From Phallusia mammillata (taxonomy: Eukaryota; Chordata; Ascidiacea; Phlebobranchia; Ascidiidae), in contig QLIY01000537.1 in NCBI GenBank assembly GCA_003260075.1, positions 1 to 64,000 of the forward strand: DNA of 64,000 nucleotides. Direction: 5' to 3'. Below the pieces are notes generated by a model. That model saw only the letters and a program-made list of their open reading frames with translations. It was not told where the DNA came from and did not search any database. The translations under genes were made by a program, and so were the position numbers. Each line of letters opens with the position of its first letter. Position 1 is the first letter of the stretch. This document shows positions 44,001 to 56,000 of this stretch, piece after piece.

Positions 44001-47000
44001 GACGGCATCCCATACTATCTCGACCGAATCCTCATTAACTCGTGTTGCAACAGCGACCTTTGGTGGTAGAGGAGCTGCAAGAAGTTTTAAATATTAGATA
44101 AACAAAAATCATTGCGATAAAATGAAACATACTGACGTTTTGACAACAATATTTTGATTCCCAGCAACTACAACCAAAAATGGACGAATTATGAAAAACA
44201 ACAACATATTTCATGTTTGGAAGCATTTTTGAACATATCAGTCAATAAAATAATCTTATAATAATTTCAAAATTGTAACAACTTAACTATATTTATTTAC
44301 ACTTGACTTTTATAACAACAGTTTGTGTTTTAACCTGTTCGCTGCTGCTTCACCACAGTTTTACTGATTCGGTTCTGAACGTTGATCGATTTCACTTCAA
44401 CTGAATACAAAGTCCCAGGTTCAAGTCCAACCACCGACATTCTAGTGGTTCGAACCTTTTGTGACGTCACTACGTTGCTTCCGTCACGAACTATGACGTC
44501 ATAAGTAACAGCTCCTAAAGAACAAAGGTTTAGAAGCCGATAATTGTTGTTTCTTTATTGTAGTTTTACCTTTCATCTCTTCCCACTGAAGTACAAACGA
44601 TTGTGACGTCACCAATGACGTAGTAACCTCGTTTGGCGGGAGAGGAACTAAACATAATCACGTGACCGAATGACGTAAAGCAAACAGATTCGATGTTTAC
44701 TCACCCGTGACCGCAACAACTTCGCGGCTCCACGAAGGACTCCGACGTCCCTTGGGGTCAACCGAGGTCACCCGGAATCTGTACCTCGTGCCTGCAACAA
44801 GACCGGTGACGTCATCGTGTACGTCATCAGACGGGAAAGTGATGCTCGCTCCGTCGACATCGGGAAGAACTTGAAGTAGGTAGGATGAGGCGCCTGCATA
44901 AAATGTTTTCTATTTGAATAAGTTTTTGAACAATGCGTGTAGTGAATAACGAGGTTTTGATAAATTGTTTTCATACTTTCTTATTTTGATAAATATAACT
45001 TTTTAAATATTTTTCTATTCGAATAAGTTTTACAGTAAAGCTTACCTTCCACTGTGTCCCAGCTCAGACTCACAGCACTTGTTGTGACGTCATTTATCTC
45101 AATAGTGTCTGGAGCATCAATCACTGTGAAAATATGTAACAATTGTCGACATTTATATTTTTTAAGGCATTGTAGTTTTTATATGTTTAACTCATTTGTA
45201 AGAATGTATCATTTATCATTCATGCTAAACACACATCATCACGAAGTCTTACGTGTCATTTTTGTGATGCTTTCACTGTTTCTGCTCATATGACCGTCTG
45301 GTGATACCGCTATCACCGTGAATCTATATTCCGTGACAGGATTTAGCTTCCCAAATACGATCATGGGAGTTTTGGTGGTGACATTAGTGATAAGTGATTC
45401 ATCAATTTCGTGATACATGACAATATATGAATCCGCTCCTACATAACAATGATTAAGGGTTAAAAAAAATATTTTAGTCAATTTTTAAAGATTTTTGAAC
45501 AAACCTTTTTCTTTGTTCCAACGCAAAGTCAGGGATGATTTTGTGACTTCGGAGATTGCCAAGTTTTGAGGAGAATTCGGTGCTAAAAAAATAAATAAAT
45601 GAATTGTTGTCATAAATATCTTTGCCACTAAGGTAGATATGCTCGACTATTACCATTAGGAGACTACAAGGCAACGCGATGAAACAAAGCATGACGATAA
45701 AAACAAAGTTGATATTCTTGACATCTCAGCGTGATTTACATTTAAAATGCCAACGTCAGCTTTGTGCTGTCGCGTTAGCCTTTCTTTATTTCGATGACAC
45801 GCGTTTGTTACCAGTTTGTTGTGTCACAATTGGACTTCCGGTTTGGGAAATTCTTTCTTGATCTCCGACAGAAAACACTCGAATGTTGTAACGCGTCCCA
45901 GCAGAAAGTCCATTTATTCCGATGTTATTATTCGTTGCATCCAAACTCCGAGTCATAGCAACATTCTCGCTGTTTGTGACGTTGACAATATACGACCTTG
46001 CACCGAAAGCAACCGACCATTCCACGTTAATCGATTGTGACGTCACAGTTGTGACGCGAAGCGAGGAAGGCGGAAGAGGGACTGAAGTAAATCAAAATAT
46101 TAGAATCACGTGAGTAACTTTCATGTGATCATGAGATTCACCTGTTTGTGTTTGAACTTCATGTGAACCAATACTCGTGATATTTTTGTGACCAACAGAT
46201 TTCACCGTGAATATGTAAATCGTTCCAGGATACAATTCATTGATCACAATAGATGTTTGTGACGTCAAAATGGACAGGGTGTCTTTTAAGTGAGACTTAA
46301 CAGAAACCAAATAACGAATCGAACCTTTAAAATAATAATAATCAGATAAGATATATTTTAAGCTTGGCATTCCGAGAAATTGGTAAAGGTATTAACACAC
46401 GAACTCACACTACAAAAAGTTTGCTAAATACCGATAGATGGCGTAAAGAGCGCAGTTATTTCAATTAACAGTGAGACTGGGGTAGGGTGGGGGACTAAAT
46501 TTAACACAAAGAACTGGGTTTTTAGGTCGATTATAATTATTACGAAACCTTAGATTAGGCCAACCCTAATAGTCCTAACTGTCCGCATTTTTTACGTAAA
46601 TTGCATTTAAAATATTAGCGTTGCGCCACCTACCGAAAATTAGCAAATATGTGGTGTGAGTTCCTGTGTTAGTAGCTCTACCCTGAGAATCATACACTTT
46701 ACCTGTGACGTCAGTGAAGGTTAACTGAAGTGACGTTGAAGTGATGTCATTAACAGTTAATTCTTGAGGTGGGAGTGGGACTAAAAAGTAACAAAAGTTA
46801 GAATAAGAATATTATCTCGTTGAAGATATGTTTACCTGTTTGTTGCGTCACAACGGCGAAATCGTCTTTGTTTATTCTTTGTTTTTCTCCGTATGTGAAA
46901 ACCTGGAATCGATAAACTCTCCCCGCCTTAAGGTCGTCTATTGTCGCTTCGTTTGTCGCAAAGTCAATGCTCATTATGACGTCATTAGAGTCTTCTAAGG

Positions 47001-50000
47001 TGACGTCGACTAAGTAGGAGGTTGCGCCTGAAATTTTTTAGAGGATTATTTAAAATCTACACAAATATTTTAATTTTGATTTTAATGTAAACAGCAGTAA
47101 TCTTTATATTTATTTAGGAAAAGCAATTTAAGACAAGACTTAGTTTGATATTTTATTTACCAACTACGCCCGTCCACTCCAATGCAACCAAACTTGTTGT
47201 GACAGTTTGAACAGAAATCGACGCCGGAGACGAAGGAACTGGAAAATATTTGATGTTGAAACCAAACAAAATCACCCAACAAGTTCCATGTTACCTGTCT
47301 GTTCCATCAACTCATGTGATTGAGCGCTCGTGAGGTTTTCGTGACCGACTGCTTTCACCGTGAATCGGTACGTGATACCTGGCATCAGTTTATTAATGAC
47401 AATCGCTGTGTCTGACGTAATAATCGATGACAATGGCGTATTGTTTGATGTGTATTCGATAACATAGAAATTCGCGCCTGCAAACAACGGAAAAGTTCCG
47501 AAATCAGCTGAAACTTTGAACCGACCGAAAACTCAAACCTTTCACTTTGTTCCATGACGTAGTAATTGAAGAAGATGTGACGTCATCAACTATGAAATCC
47601 TCGGGTGGATTTGGAACTGAAAAGTGAATTTACAACGATTATTTAAAAATGTAAAACGAACAGAAAACTTCGGTACAAACCTGTTTGTTGTGCAACAAAG
47701 GCATTTTCTTCCTCATTTGCGCGACCAGAATGACCGATTGTTAACACAGTAAAGTTGTAGAACTTCCCTGAATCGAGTCCGCTGATTGTTACAAAACTGT
47801 TCGAACTGTTTACTGTCATTATGACGTCACTGGTACTTTGAAATCTGACTTTTATGACGTAAGAAATCGCCCCTGAATAGGAAAAAAACATTACAAGGTT
47901 TTTTAGATAATGCACAATTCCACAACACAAGTAGTTTTGTAATAATTACCTCTAACGTCATCCCATGATAACGTCACTGAGGAGTTTGTGACGTCATCCA
48001 CTTTCGGGATTCCAGCGATGTTTGGAACTGAGGTAATAAAAGTGTTTTGGTTTAATTAATAAACAATGGATAACTGTGACATCACAGAGCTAGCTGACAG
48101 AGCTTTGTTACAAAACAAACAAACAAACTCGTAAGTGAAATTAAAATTGAGTTAAAGTAAAATTACAAATTCATGAAGGCTAGACCAAATATCGTAGAAA
48201 GTGGAAAATTACGTTTGGTAAACTACACTTGACTACAATAAAAATCAAAGAAGAATAAACTGTACAAATATAATTCGCTGTAATCATTGATCAACATGCA
48301 CATGCCATGGCATTGTTAAACTTACCTCAAACCCTGTAATAAGCTTTCTGAGCATGCCATGCAAGTTTACATGCATAAAAATTAACCTTGTAAAAATAAA
48401 ACAATAATAAGTTTAAAAAAGCTAAAAAACAAACAAAATAAAGAAACGGTAAAAAGAATCAGTTGAAAGGTAACACAGAAATCGTATTTTACCTGTGGTT
48501 TCTTCAACTTGCAAACTCGCTTCGCTCATCCGACTTTCCTCGCCAATACTTTTCACAACAAACCAATATCTCGTTCCACTAGATAATGACGTCACTTCAA
48601 GACGTGTCAACGTCGTTTCCATGGTGTTCGTGACGTCATCATCAACGGTTCCGTATTCGAGTCGATATTTAATGGCTCCTGCAACGAAAATTAATTCAAA
48701 CAGTTGGACATTACGACTCTTTCTGGATTAAATAGAAAAACAATCAACTTACCAGATACGTCATTCCATTGTACGATAACGGATGATGTAGTTACATCTG
48801 TTATAATGACGTTACCAGGGGCAAGTGGTACTGCAAAAAAAAAATGATCTGGTGTTAATTAATATGTTTGTGAATGAGTTGAGTTGGTGGTAACAAGTTA
48901 ATCAGTGTCAACTTAACTATCAGGAAATATCAAGTAGTTGTTGATCTCACTGTTGAATTTCTTTGTTTTTTTTCAATTCAATTGTTTTTATTTTTTTTTG
49001 TACCTGTATAAATTCTTTGTTTTGACGTCATAAATGGATTGCTTCGATTTTTTGTTCCGACTGATGTCACAGCTACATCATATCCTGTTCCTGGTTGCAA
49101 ATTCGAGATTCGAGCGGAAGTACTGTGGACAAGCAGTAGTTGCTCCATGACGTCATCACTGGTGACGTAGACCTTGTACATTTCCGCACCTGATAATTTT
49201 AAAGTCAAGTTAAAAAACAAATTACGTGATGACGTCAATTTTGAAAAACTACCTTTTACGTCATTCCATGTGACGTAGAAAGATGTTGTAGTGACGTCAT
49301 TTATAGTAGGAATATCAGGAAGCGATGGAACTGAAAACAATATTAATGAAAACTCAAATTACTTTTCCGTATTTAAAAACACTGAACCACGAGAGTTGAT
49401 CGCAACACAAATGAATGGACAAATAGAAATCGTATTTCACCTGTGGTTTCTTCAACTTGTAAACTCGCTTCGCTCATCCGACTTTCCTCACCAATACTTT
49501 TCACAACAAACCAATATCTCGTTCCACTAGATAATGACGTCACTTCAATGCGTGTCAACGTCGTTTCCATGGTGTTTGTGACGTCATCATCAACGTTTCC
49601 GTATTCGAGTCGATATTGGGCAGCCCCTGAAATAATGCCGCAAAAAAGTTAAAAGTCGGATTGCGCGAGAACATTCCAGTTTCAAACTGGTTTTAGTAGG
49701 TTTTCTGCGTCTAAATCTTTTGTAAGTAAGAAGCTACAAGGTTTTGACTTCATAACTTACCAGTGACGTCACTCCAACGCAATACAACTGATGATGTGGT
49801 GACATTTGTTATGATGACGTTGTCAGGAGCAAGAGGAACTGAAAACAACAATAAACTTGTTTACAATGCTATTAACCAGTGGTAACTTAGTGTTGAGTAA
49901 TTAACTAACCAGTGGATTATTAACTAACCAGTGTTGGATTATTAACTAACCAGTGGATTATTAACCAACCAGTGTTGGATTATTAACTAACCAGTGTTGC

Positions 50001-53000
50001 TTTACTATTAACCAGTGCAGTATTATTAACTAAGGATTGAATCATTAACTAACCAGTTTGTATTTGTATTTTTTCACTTCCTCTCTCATTTCTTCTGTCT
50101 TTGATTCCAATAGAGAAAACAACAAAATCGTACCACGTGCCTGGGTTTAAACCAATCACAACCGCCTGAGCTGGAATTGTTTCCAAAACTTGTCGCGTAT
50201 CTTCCGTCCCATTGGTCCGATAAATCACGTGATATTTTTCCGCGCCTGGAATATTCAAGTTTTAAATCAAACTTAACCAAAACATTTCATTTCTAAGCAA
50301 ACCTTGGACTGGTTTCCAACGCAACAGAACTGACGTGGTTGTGACGTCATCAAAGTTTACTCCTGAGGTAGCCGCCGGTCCTGTGACGTCATCAACCAAA
50401 TTAGTAATGACGTAAATATGACGTAACTAATTTCAACTTACGGGTTGTTTCACGTGTTTGAACACTTGCGGCGCTGTGACGCCCAGAAACCCCAACTGAC
50501 GTCACGGTTATGACGTAAGTAGTTCCGGGAATTAGGTTTTTGAGCACTGATGATGTCACATTGGAGGTTTGGTTGTAAATTGTGACGTTGTCGTTTGTCG
50601 CAAAATACCGGATGACGTAATCAGTTGCACCTGGTGACGAAACAAAACAATTATTAAAACCATTTAAACAAAAACGAAACGAAATAACTCACCTCGTACA
50701 TTTGTCCAAAACAAATTAAGGGATTTTGTGTTTATTTGTGAGATTTCTATCTTTCGAGGTGGCAGAGGAACTGAACAAAATATTAAATGTTTTAAGTTTC
50801 ACCGAGAAAACTTACTGAACCTACTTCACCTGTTTGAACTTGAACGTGAACTTCAGGGTCAGAATTAACCACACCCAAATCTCCAACAGAAATCACACGG
50901 AACTTGTACCAGCTTCCTGGCCTCAAAGCAGTCGCAGTTGAGGTCGTTGAAGCTGTTTTCGGGGTTTTGAAAGTTTCGTTTGAAGATAAAGTTACTTGGA
51001 GTTCGTAAAGGTTGGCACCTGATGTAAAAGTTTAAAGAAACAAACATGACAGCTACTTAAATTTTAAGTGATTGCAATTTTAACGGGTTGAATAAGTTTA
51101 ATACTTTGCAAGATATAAAAGCGTAATACTATTCTTGGTAGCATTTCCTCAAGGGTAAAATTTATTACAAACTGGTTGCCACTTACCTACGACCGGTTGC
51201 CAGGCAACGGAGATACTTGTTGTTGTGACCTTGCCCAATGAAATGACCTTCACAGCCTCTGGTACTGAAAATAAATCAGGTTTACTCCACAATATCGCAA
51301 CATTACAAGCAGAAAGACTCACAAGTTGCAATCGACAACTCTTCGCTTTTCCCGCTCTCAACTTTCCCGCCAAAACCAACAGAACTGACGGAAATACCGT
51401 GTTCCCTTCCCGCTTCCAGGAAATTCAACCTGTGTGACGTAACGTTCACTGTTACGTAGGCAGTGACGTCAGTGAGCGCGTTGACGTAAGCGAGTTTGTA
51501 ACTGGAAGCCCCAAAAACTTCGTTCCACGACACCGACATGGAATCGGTGGTTACCATGACAACGGAGACGTCAGAGGGAATTTCGGGAACTGCAAAATAT
51601 TTTCATGGTTGGTCAGACTTTATTTGTGACATCACAATGATCTTTGTCACCTGTTTGTTGATGAACAATCGGGCTTCCTCCTAGACTTTCGCGGTTTTTC
51701 GAATCCACAGCAAATACTTTGAAACCATAAACTGAACCGGGATTCAAATTATCGATGGAAACATCGTTTGTGGGTGAATGTTGTTTACTGGTTTCGTTCA
51801 AACTGGATATTTCTACCAAGTATTCAAGCGCTCCTACAAACAACAAGTGTTANNNNNNNNACTAACCAGTGGATTATTAACTAACCAGTGTTGGATTATT
51901 AACTAACCAGTGGATTATTAACTAACCAGTGTTAGATTATAAACAAACCAGTGGGTAATTAACTACCCAGTGGATTATTAACTAACCAGTGGATTATTAA
52001 CTAACCAGTGTTAGATTATAAACAAACCAGTGGGTAATTAACTACCCAGTGGATTATTAACTAACCAGTGGATTATTAACTAACCAGTGGATAATTAACT
52101 AACCAGTGGATAATTAACTAACCAGTGGATTATTAACCAACCAGTGTTGCATTATTAACTAACCAGTGCTGCATTATTAACTAAGGATTGAATCATTAAC
52201 TAACCAGTTTGTATTTGTATTTTTTCACTTCCTCTCTCATTTCTTCTGTCTTTGATTCCAATAGAGAAAACAACAAAATCGTACCACGTGCCTGGGTTTA
52301 AACCAATCACAACCGCCTGAGCTGGAATTGTTTCCAAAACTTGTCGCGTATCTTCCGTCCCATTGGTCCGATAAATCACGTGATATTTTTCCGCGCCTGG
52401 AATATTCAAGTTTTAAATCAAACTTAACCAAAACATTTCATTTCTAAGCAAACCTTGGACTGGTTTCCAACGCAACAGAACTGACGTGGTTGTGACGTCA
52501 TCAAAGTTTACTCCTGAGGTAGCCGCCGGTCCTGTGACGTCATCAACCAAATTAGTAATGACGTAAATATGACGTAACTAATTTCAACTTACGGGTTGTT
52601 TCACGTGTTTGAACACTTGCGGCGCTGTGACGCCCAGAAACCCCAACTGACGTCACGGTTATGACGTAAGTAGTTCCGGGAATTAGGTTTTTGAGCACTG
52701 ATGATGTCACATTGGAGGTTTGGTTGTAAATTGTGACGTTGTCGTTTGTCGCAAAATACCGGATGACGTAATCAGTTGCACCTGGTGACGAAACAAAACA
52801 ATTATTAAAACCATTTAAACAAAAACGAAACGAAATAACTCACCTCGTACATTTGTCCAAAACAAATTAAGGGATTTTGTGTTTATTTGTGAGATTTCTA
52901 TCTTTCGAGGTGGCAGAGGAACTGAACAAAATATTAAATGTTTTAAGTTTCACCGAGAAAACTTACTGAACCTACTTCACCTGTTTGAACTTGAACGTGA

Positions 53001-56000
53001 ACTTCAGGGTCAGAATTAACCACACCCAAATCTCCAATAGAAATCACACGGAACTTGTACCAGCTTCCTGGCCTCAAAGCAGTCGCAGTTGAGGTCGTTG
53101 AAGCTGTTTTCGGGGTTTGGAAAGTTTCGTTTGAAGATAAAGTTACTTGGAGTTCGTAAAGGTTGGCACCTGATGTAAAAGTTTAAAGAAACAAACATGA
53201 CAGCTACTTAAATTTTAAGTGATTGCAATTTTAACGGGTTGAATAAGTTTAATACTTTGCAAGATATAAAAGCGTAATACTATTCTTGGTAGCATTTCCT
53301 CAAGGGTAAAATTTATTACAAACTGGTTGCCACTTACCTACGACCGGTTGCCAGGCAACGGAGATACTTGTTGTTGTGACCTTGCCCAATGAAATGACCT
53401 TCACAGCCTCTGGTACTGAAAATAAATCAGGTTTACTCCACAATATCGCAACATTACAAGCAGAAAGACTCACAAGTTGCAATCGACAACTCTTCGCTTT
53501 TCCCGCTCTCAACTTTCCCGCCAAAACCAACAGAACTGACGGAAATACCGTGTTCCCTTCCCGCTTCCAGGAAATTCAACCTGTGTGACGTAACGTTCAC
53601 TGTTACGTAGGCAGTGACGTCAGTGAGCGCGTTGACGTAAGCGAGTTTGTAACTGGAAGCCCCAAAAACTTCGTTCCACGACACCGACATGGAATCGGTG
53701 GTTACCATGACAACGGAGACGTCAGAGGGAATTTCGGGAACTGCAAAATATTTTCATGGTTGGTCAGACTTTATTTGTGACATCACAATGATCTTTGTCA
53801 CCTGTTTGTTGATGAACAATCGGGCTTCCTCCTAGACTTTCGCGGTTTTTCGAATCCACAGCAAATACTTTGAAACCATAAACTGAACCGGGATTCAAAT
53901 TATCGATGGAAACATCGTTTGTGGGTGAATGTTGTTTACTGGTTTCGTTCAAANTAAATCAAACTTAACCAAAACATTTCATTTCTAAGCAAACCTTGGA
54001 CTGGTTTCCAACGCAACAGAACTGACGTGGTTGTGACGTCATCAAAGTTTACTCCTGAGGTAGCCGCCGGTCCTGTGACGTCATCAACCAAATTAGTAAT
54101 GACGTAAATATGACGTAACTAATTTCAACTTACGGGTTGTTTCACGTGTTTGAACACTTGCGGCGCTGTGACGCCCAGAAACCCCAACTGACGTCACGGT
54201 TATGACGTAAGTAGTTCCGGGAATTAGGTTTTTGAGCACTGATGATGTCACATTGGAGGTTTGGTTGTAAATTGTGACGTTGTCGTTTGTCGCAAAATAC
54301 CGGATGACGTAATCAGTTGCACCTGGTGACGAAACAAAACAATTATTAAAACCATTTAAACAAAAACGAAACGAAATAACTCACCTCGTACATTTGTCCA
54401 AAACAAATTAAGGGATTTTGTGTTTATTTGTGAGATTTCTATCTTTCGAGGTGGCAGAGGAACTGAACAAAATATTAAATGTTTTAAGTTTCACCGAGAA
54501 AACTTACTGAACCTACTTCACCTGTTTGAACTTGAACGTGAACTTCAGGGTCAGAATTAACCACACCCAAATCTCCAATAGAAATCACACGGAACTTGTA
54601 CCAGCTTCCTGGCCTCAAAGCAGTCGCAGTTGAGGTCGTTGAAGCTGTTTTCGGGGTTTGGAAAGTTTCGTTTGAAGATAAAGTTACTTGGAGTTCGTAA
54701 AGGTTGGCACCTGATGTAAAAGTTTAAAGAAACAAACATGACAGCTACTTAAATTTTAAGTGATTGCAATTTTAACGGGTTGAATAAGTTTAATACTTTG
54801 CAAGATATAAAAGCGTAATACTATTCTTGGTAGCATTTCCTCAAGGGTAAAATTTATTACAAACTGGTTGCCACTTACCTACGACCGGTTGCCAGGCAAC
54901 GGAGATACTTGTTGTTGTGACCTTGCCCAATGAAATGACCTTCACAGCCTCTGGTACTGAAAATAAATCAGGTTTACTCCACAATATCGCAACATTACAA
55001 GCAGAAAGACTCACAAGTTGCAATCGACAACTCTTCGCTTTTCCCGCTCTCAACTTTCCCGCCAAAACCAACAGAACTGACGGAAATACCGTGTTCCCTT
55101 CCCGCTTCCAGGAAATTCAACCTGTGTGACGTAACGTTCACTGTTACGTAGGCAGTGACGTCAGTGAGCGCGTTGACGTAAGCGAGTTTGTAGCTGGAAG
55201 CCCCAAAAACTTCGTTCCACGACACCGACATGGAATCGGTGGTTACCATGACAACGGAGACGTCAGAGGGAATTTCGGGAACTGCAAAATATTTTCATGG
55301 TTGGTCAGACTTTATTTGTGACATCACAATGATCTTTGTCACCTGTTTGTTGATGAACAATCGGGCTTCCTCCTAGACTTTCGCGGTTTTTCGAATCCAC
55401 AGCAAATACTTTGAAACCATAAACTGAACCGGGATTCAAATTATCGATGGAAACATCGTTTGTGGGTGAATGTTGTTTACTGGTTTCGTTCAAACTGGAT
55501 ATTTCTACCAAGTATTCAAGCGCTCCTACAAACAACAAGTGTTATAACGTGATGAATAACTTTTTTGTCATGTTATTCTGATTTTGTTTCAAAGGTTGTT
55601 TATTTTTATTTGTTCAAGAATTATCAAAGTAAGAGAATAGTTTCTAATACTAAAAAACTGTTTCTACAATTTATTTTCAAAATATGGAGAGAAAAGTAAT
55701 TTCACCTTTGACCTCTGCCCATTGGAGTGTGACGGTTGTAGAAGTGACGTCAGTGACAGTTGGCGCGAGCGGATTTTGAGGAACTAAAAAAATAAAAAAA
55801 TAAAATATTCGATTCACCATAATTTCGAGACTTACTTGTTGATTCGGAGAAAACTTCGCTTCGTTCGCTGCGTTGACCGCCTTCACCAACCGTTGTGATA
55901 GTGACGTCATATAGCGTTCCAGAACTGAGGTTTGCGATCACAACTCGCGTGTCTGACGTCACTATGGTATCCGGCAGGAATATGTCATCATCTTGTGACG

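Larger units (their letters stand above)
42338..51833 (-). other. FN3 array, segment I
   Basis: Exons, ascending: 42338-42544, 43228-43305, 43375-43563, 43997-44074, 44335-44514, 44570-44647, 44705-44893, 45046-45123, 45253-45438, 45505-45582, 45812-46081, 46142-46324, 46703-46780, 46836-47027, 47161-47238, 47295-47477, 47539-47616, 47681-47872, 47950-48027, 48493-48678, 48753-48830, 49004-49189, 49253-49330, 49441-49626, 49761-49838, 50054-50245, 50303-50380, 50442-50630, 50693-50770, 50830-51018, 51187-51264, 51323-51589 and 51651-51833. Short exons are 78 nt and encode VPxPP....VTTTSVxLxWxxVKG. Long exons begin GAxxYxVxV and end QQTG or ETT. The exons 45812-46081 and 51323-51589 each fuse both halves. 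All introns are phase 1. Confidence 0.85.

Noticed and set aside
51861-52204. CRISPR-like array of regular repeats
   Set aside because: The units are contiguous minisatellite copies without unique spacers, in an intron of an animal gene.
50049-55544. Genuine recent threefold amplification of five FN3 domains
   Set aside because: The copy borders coincide with N characters and the outer copies behave as overlapping contig ends; the data fit unmerged haplotypes better.
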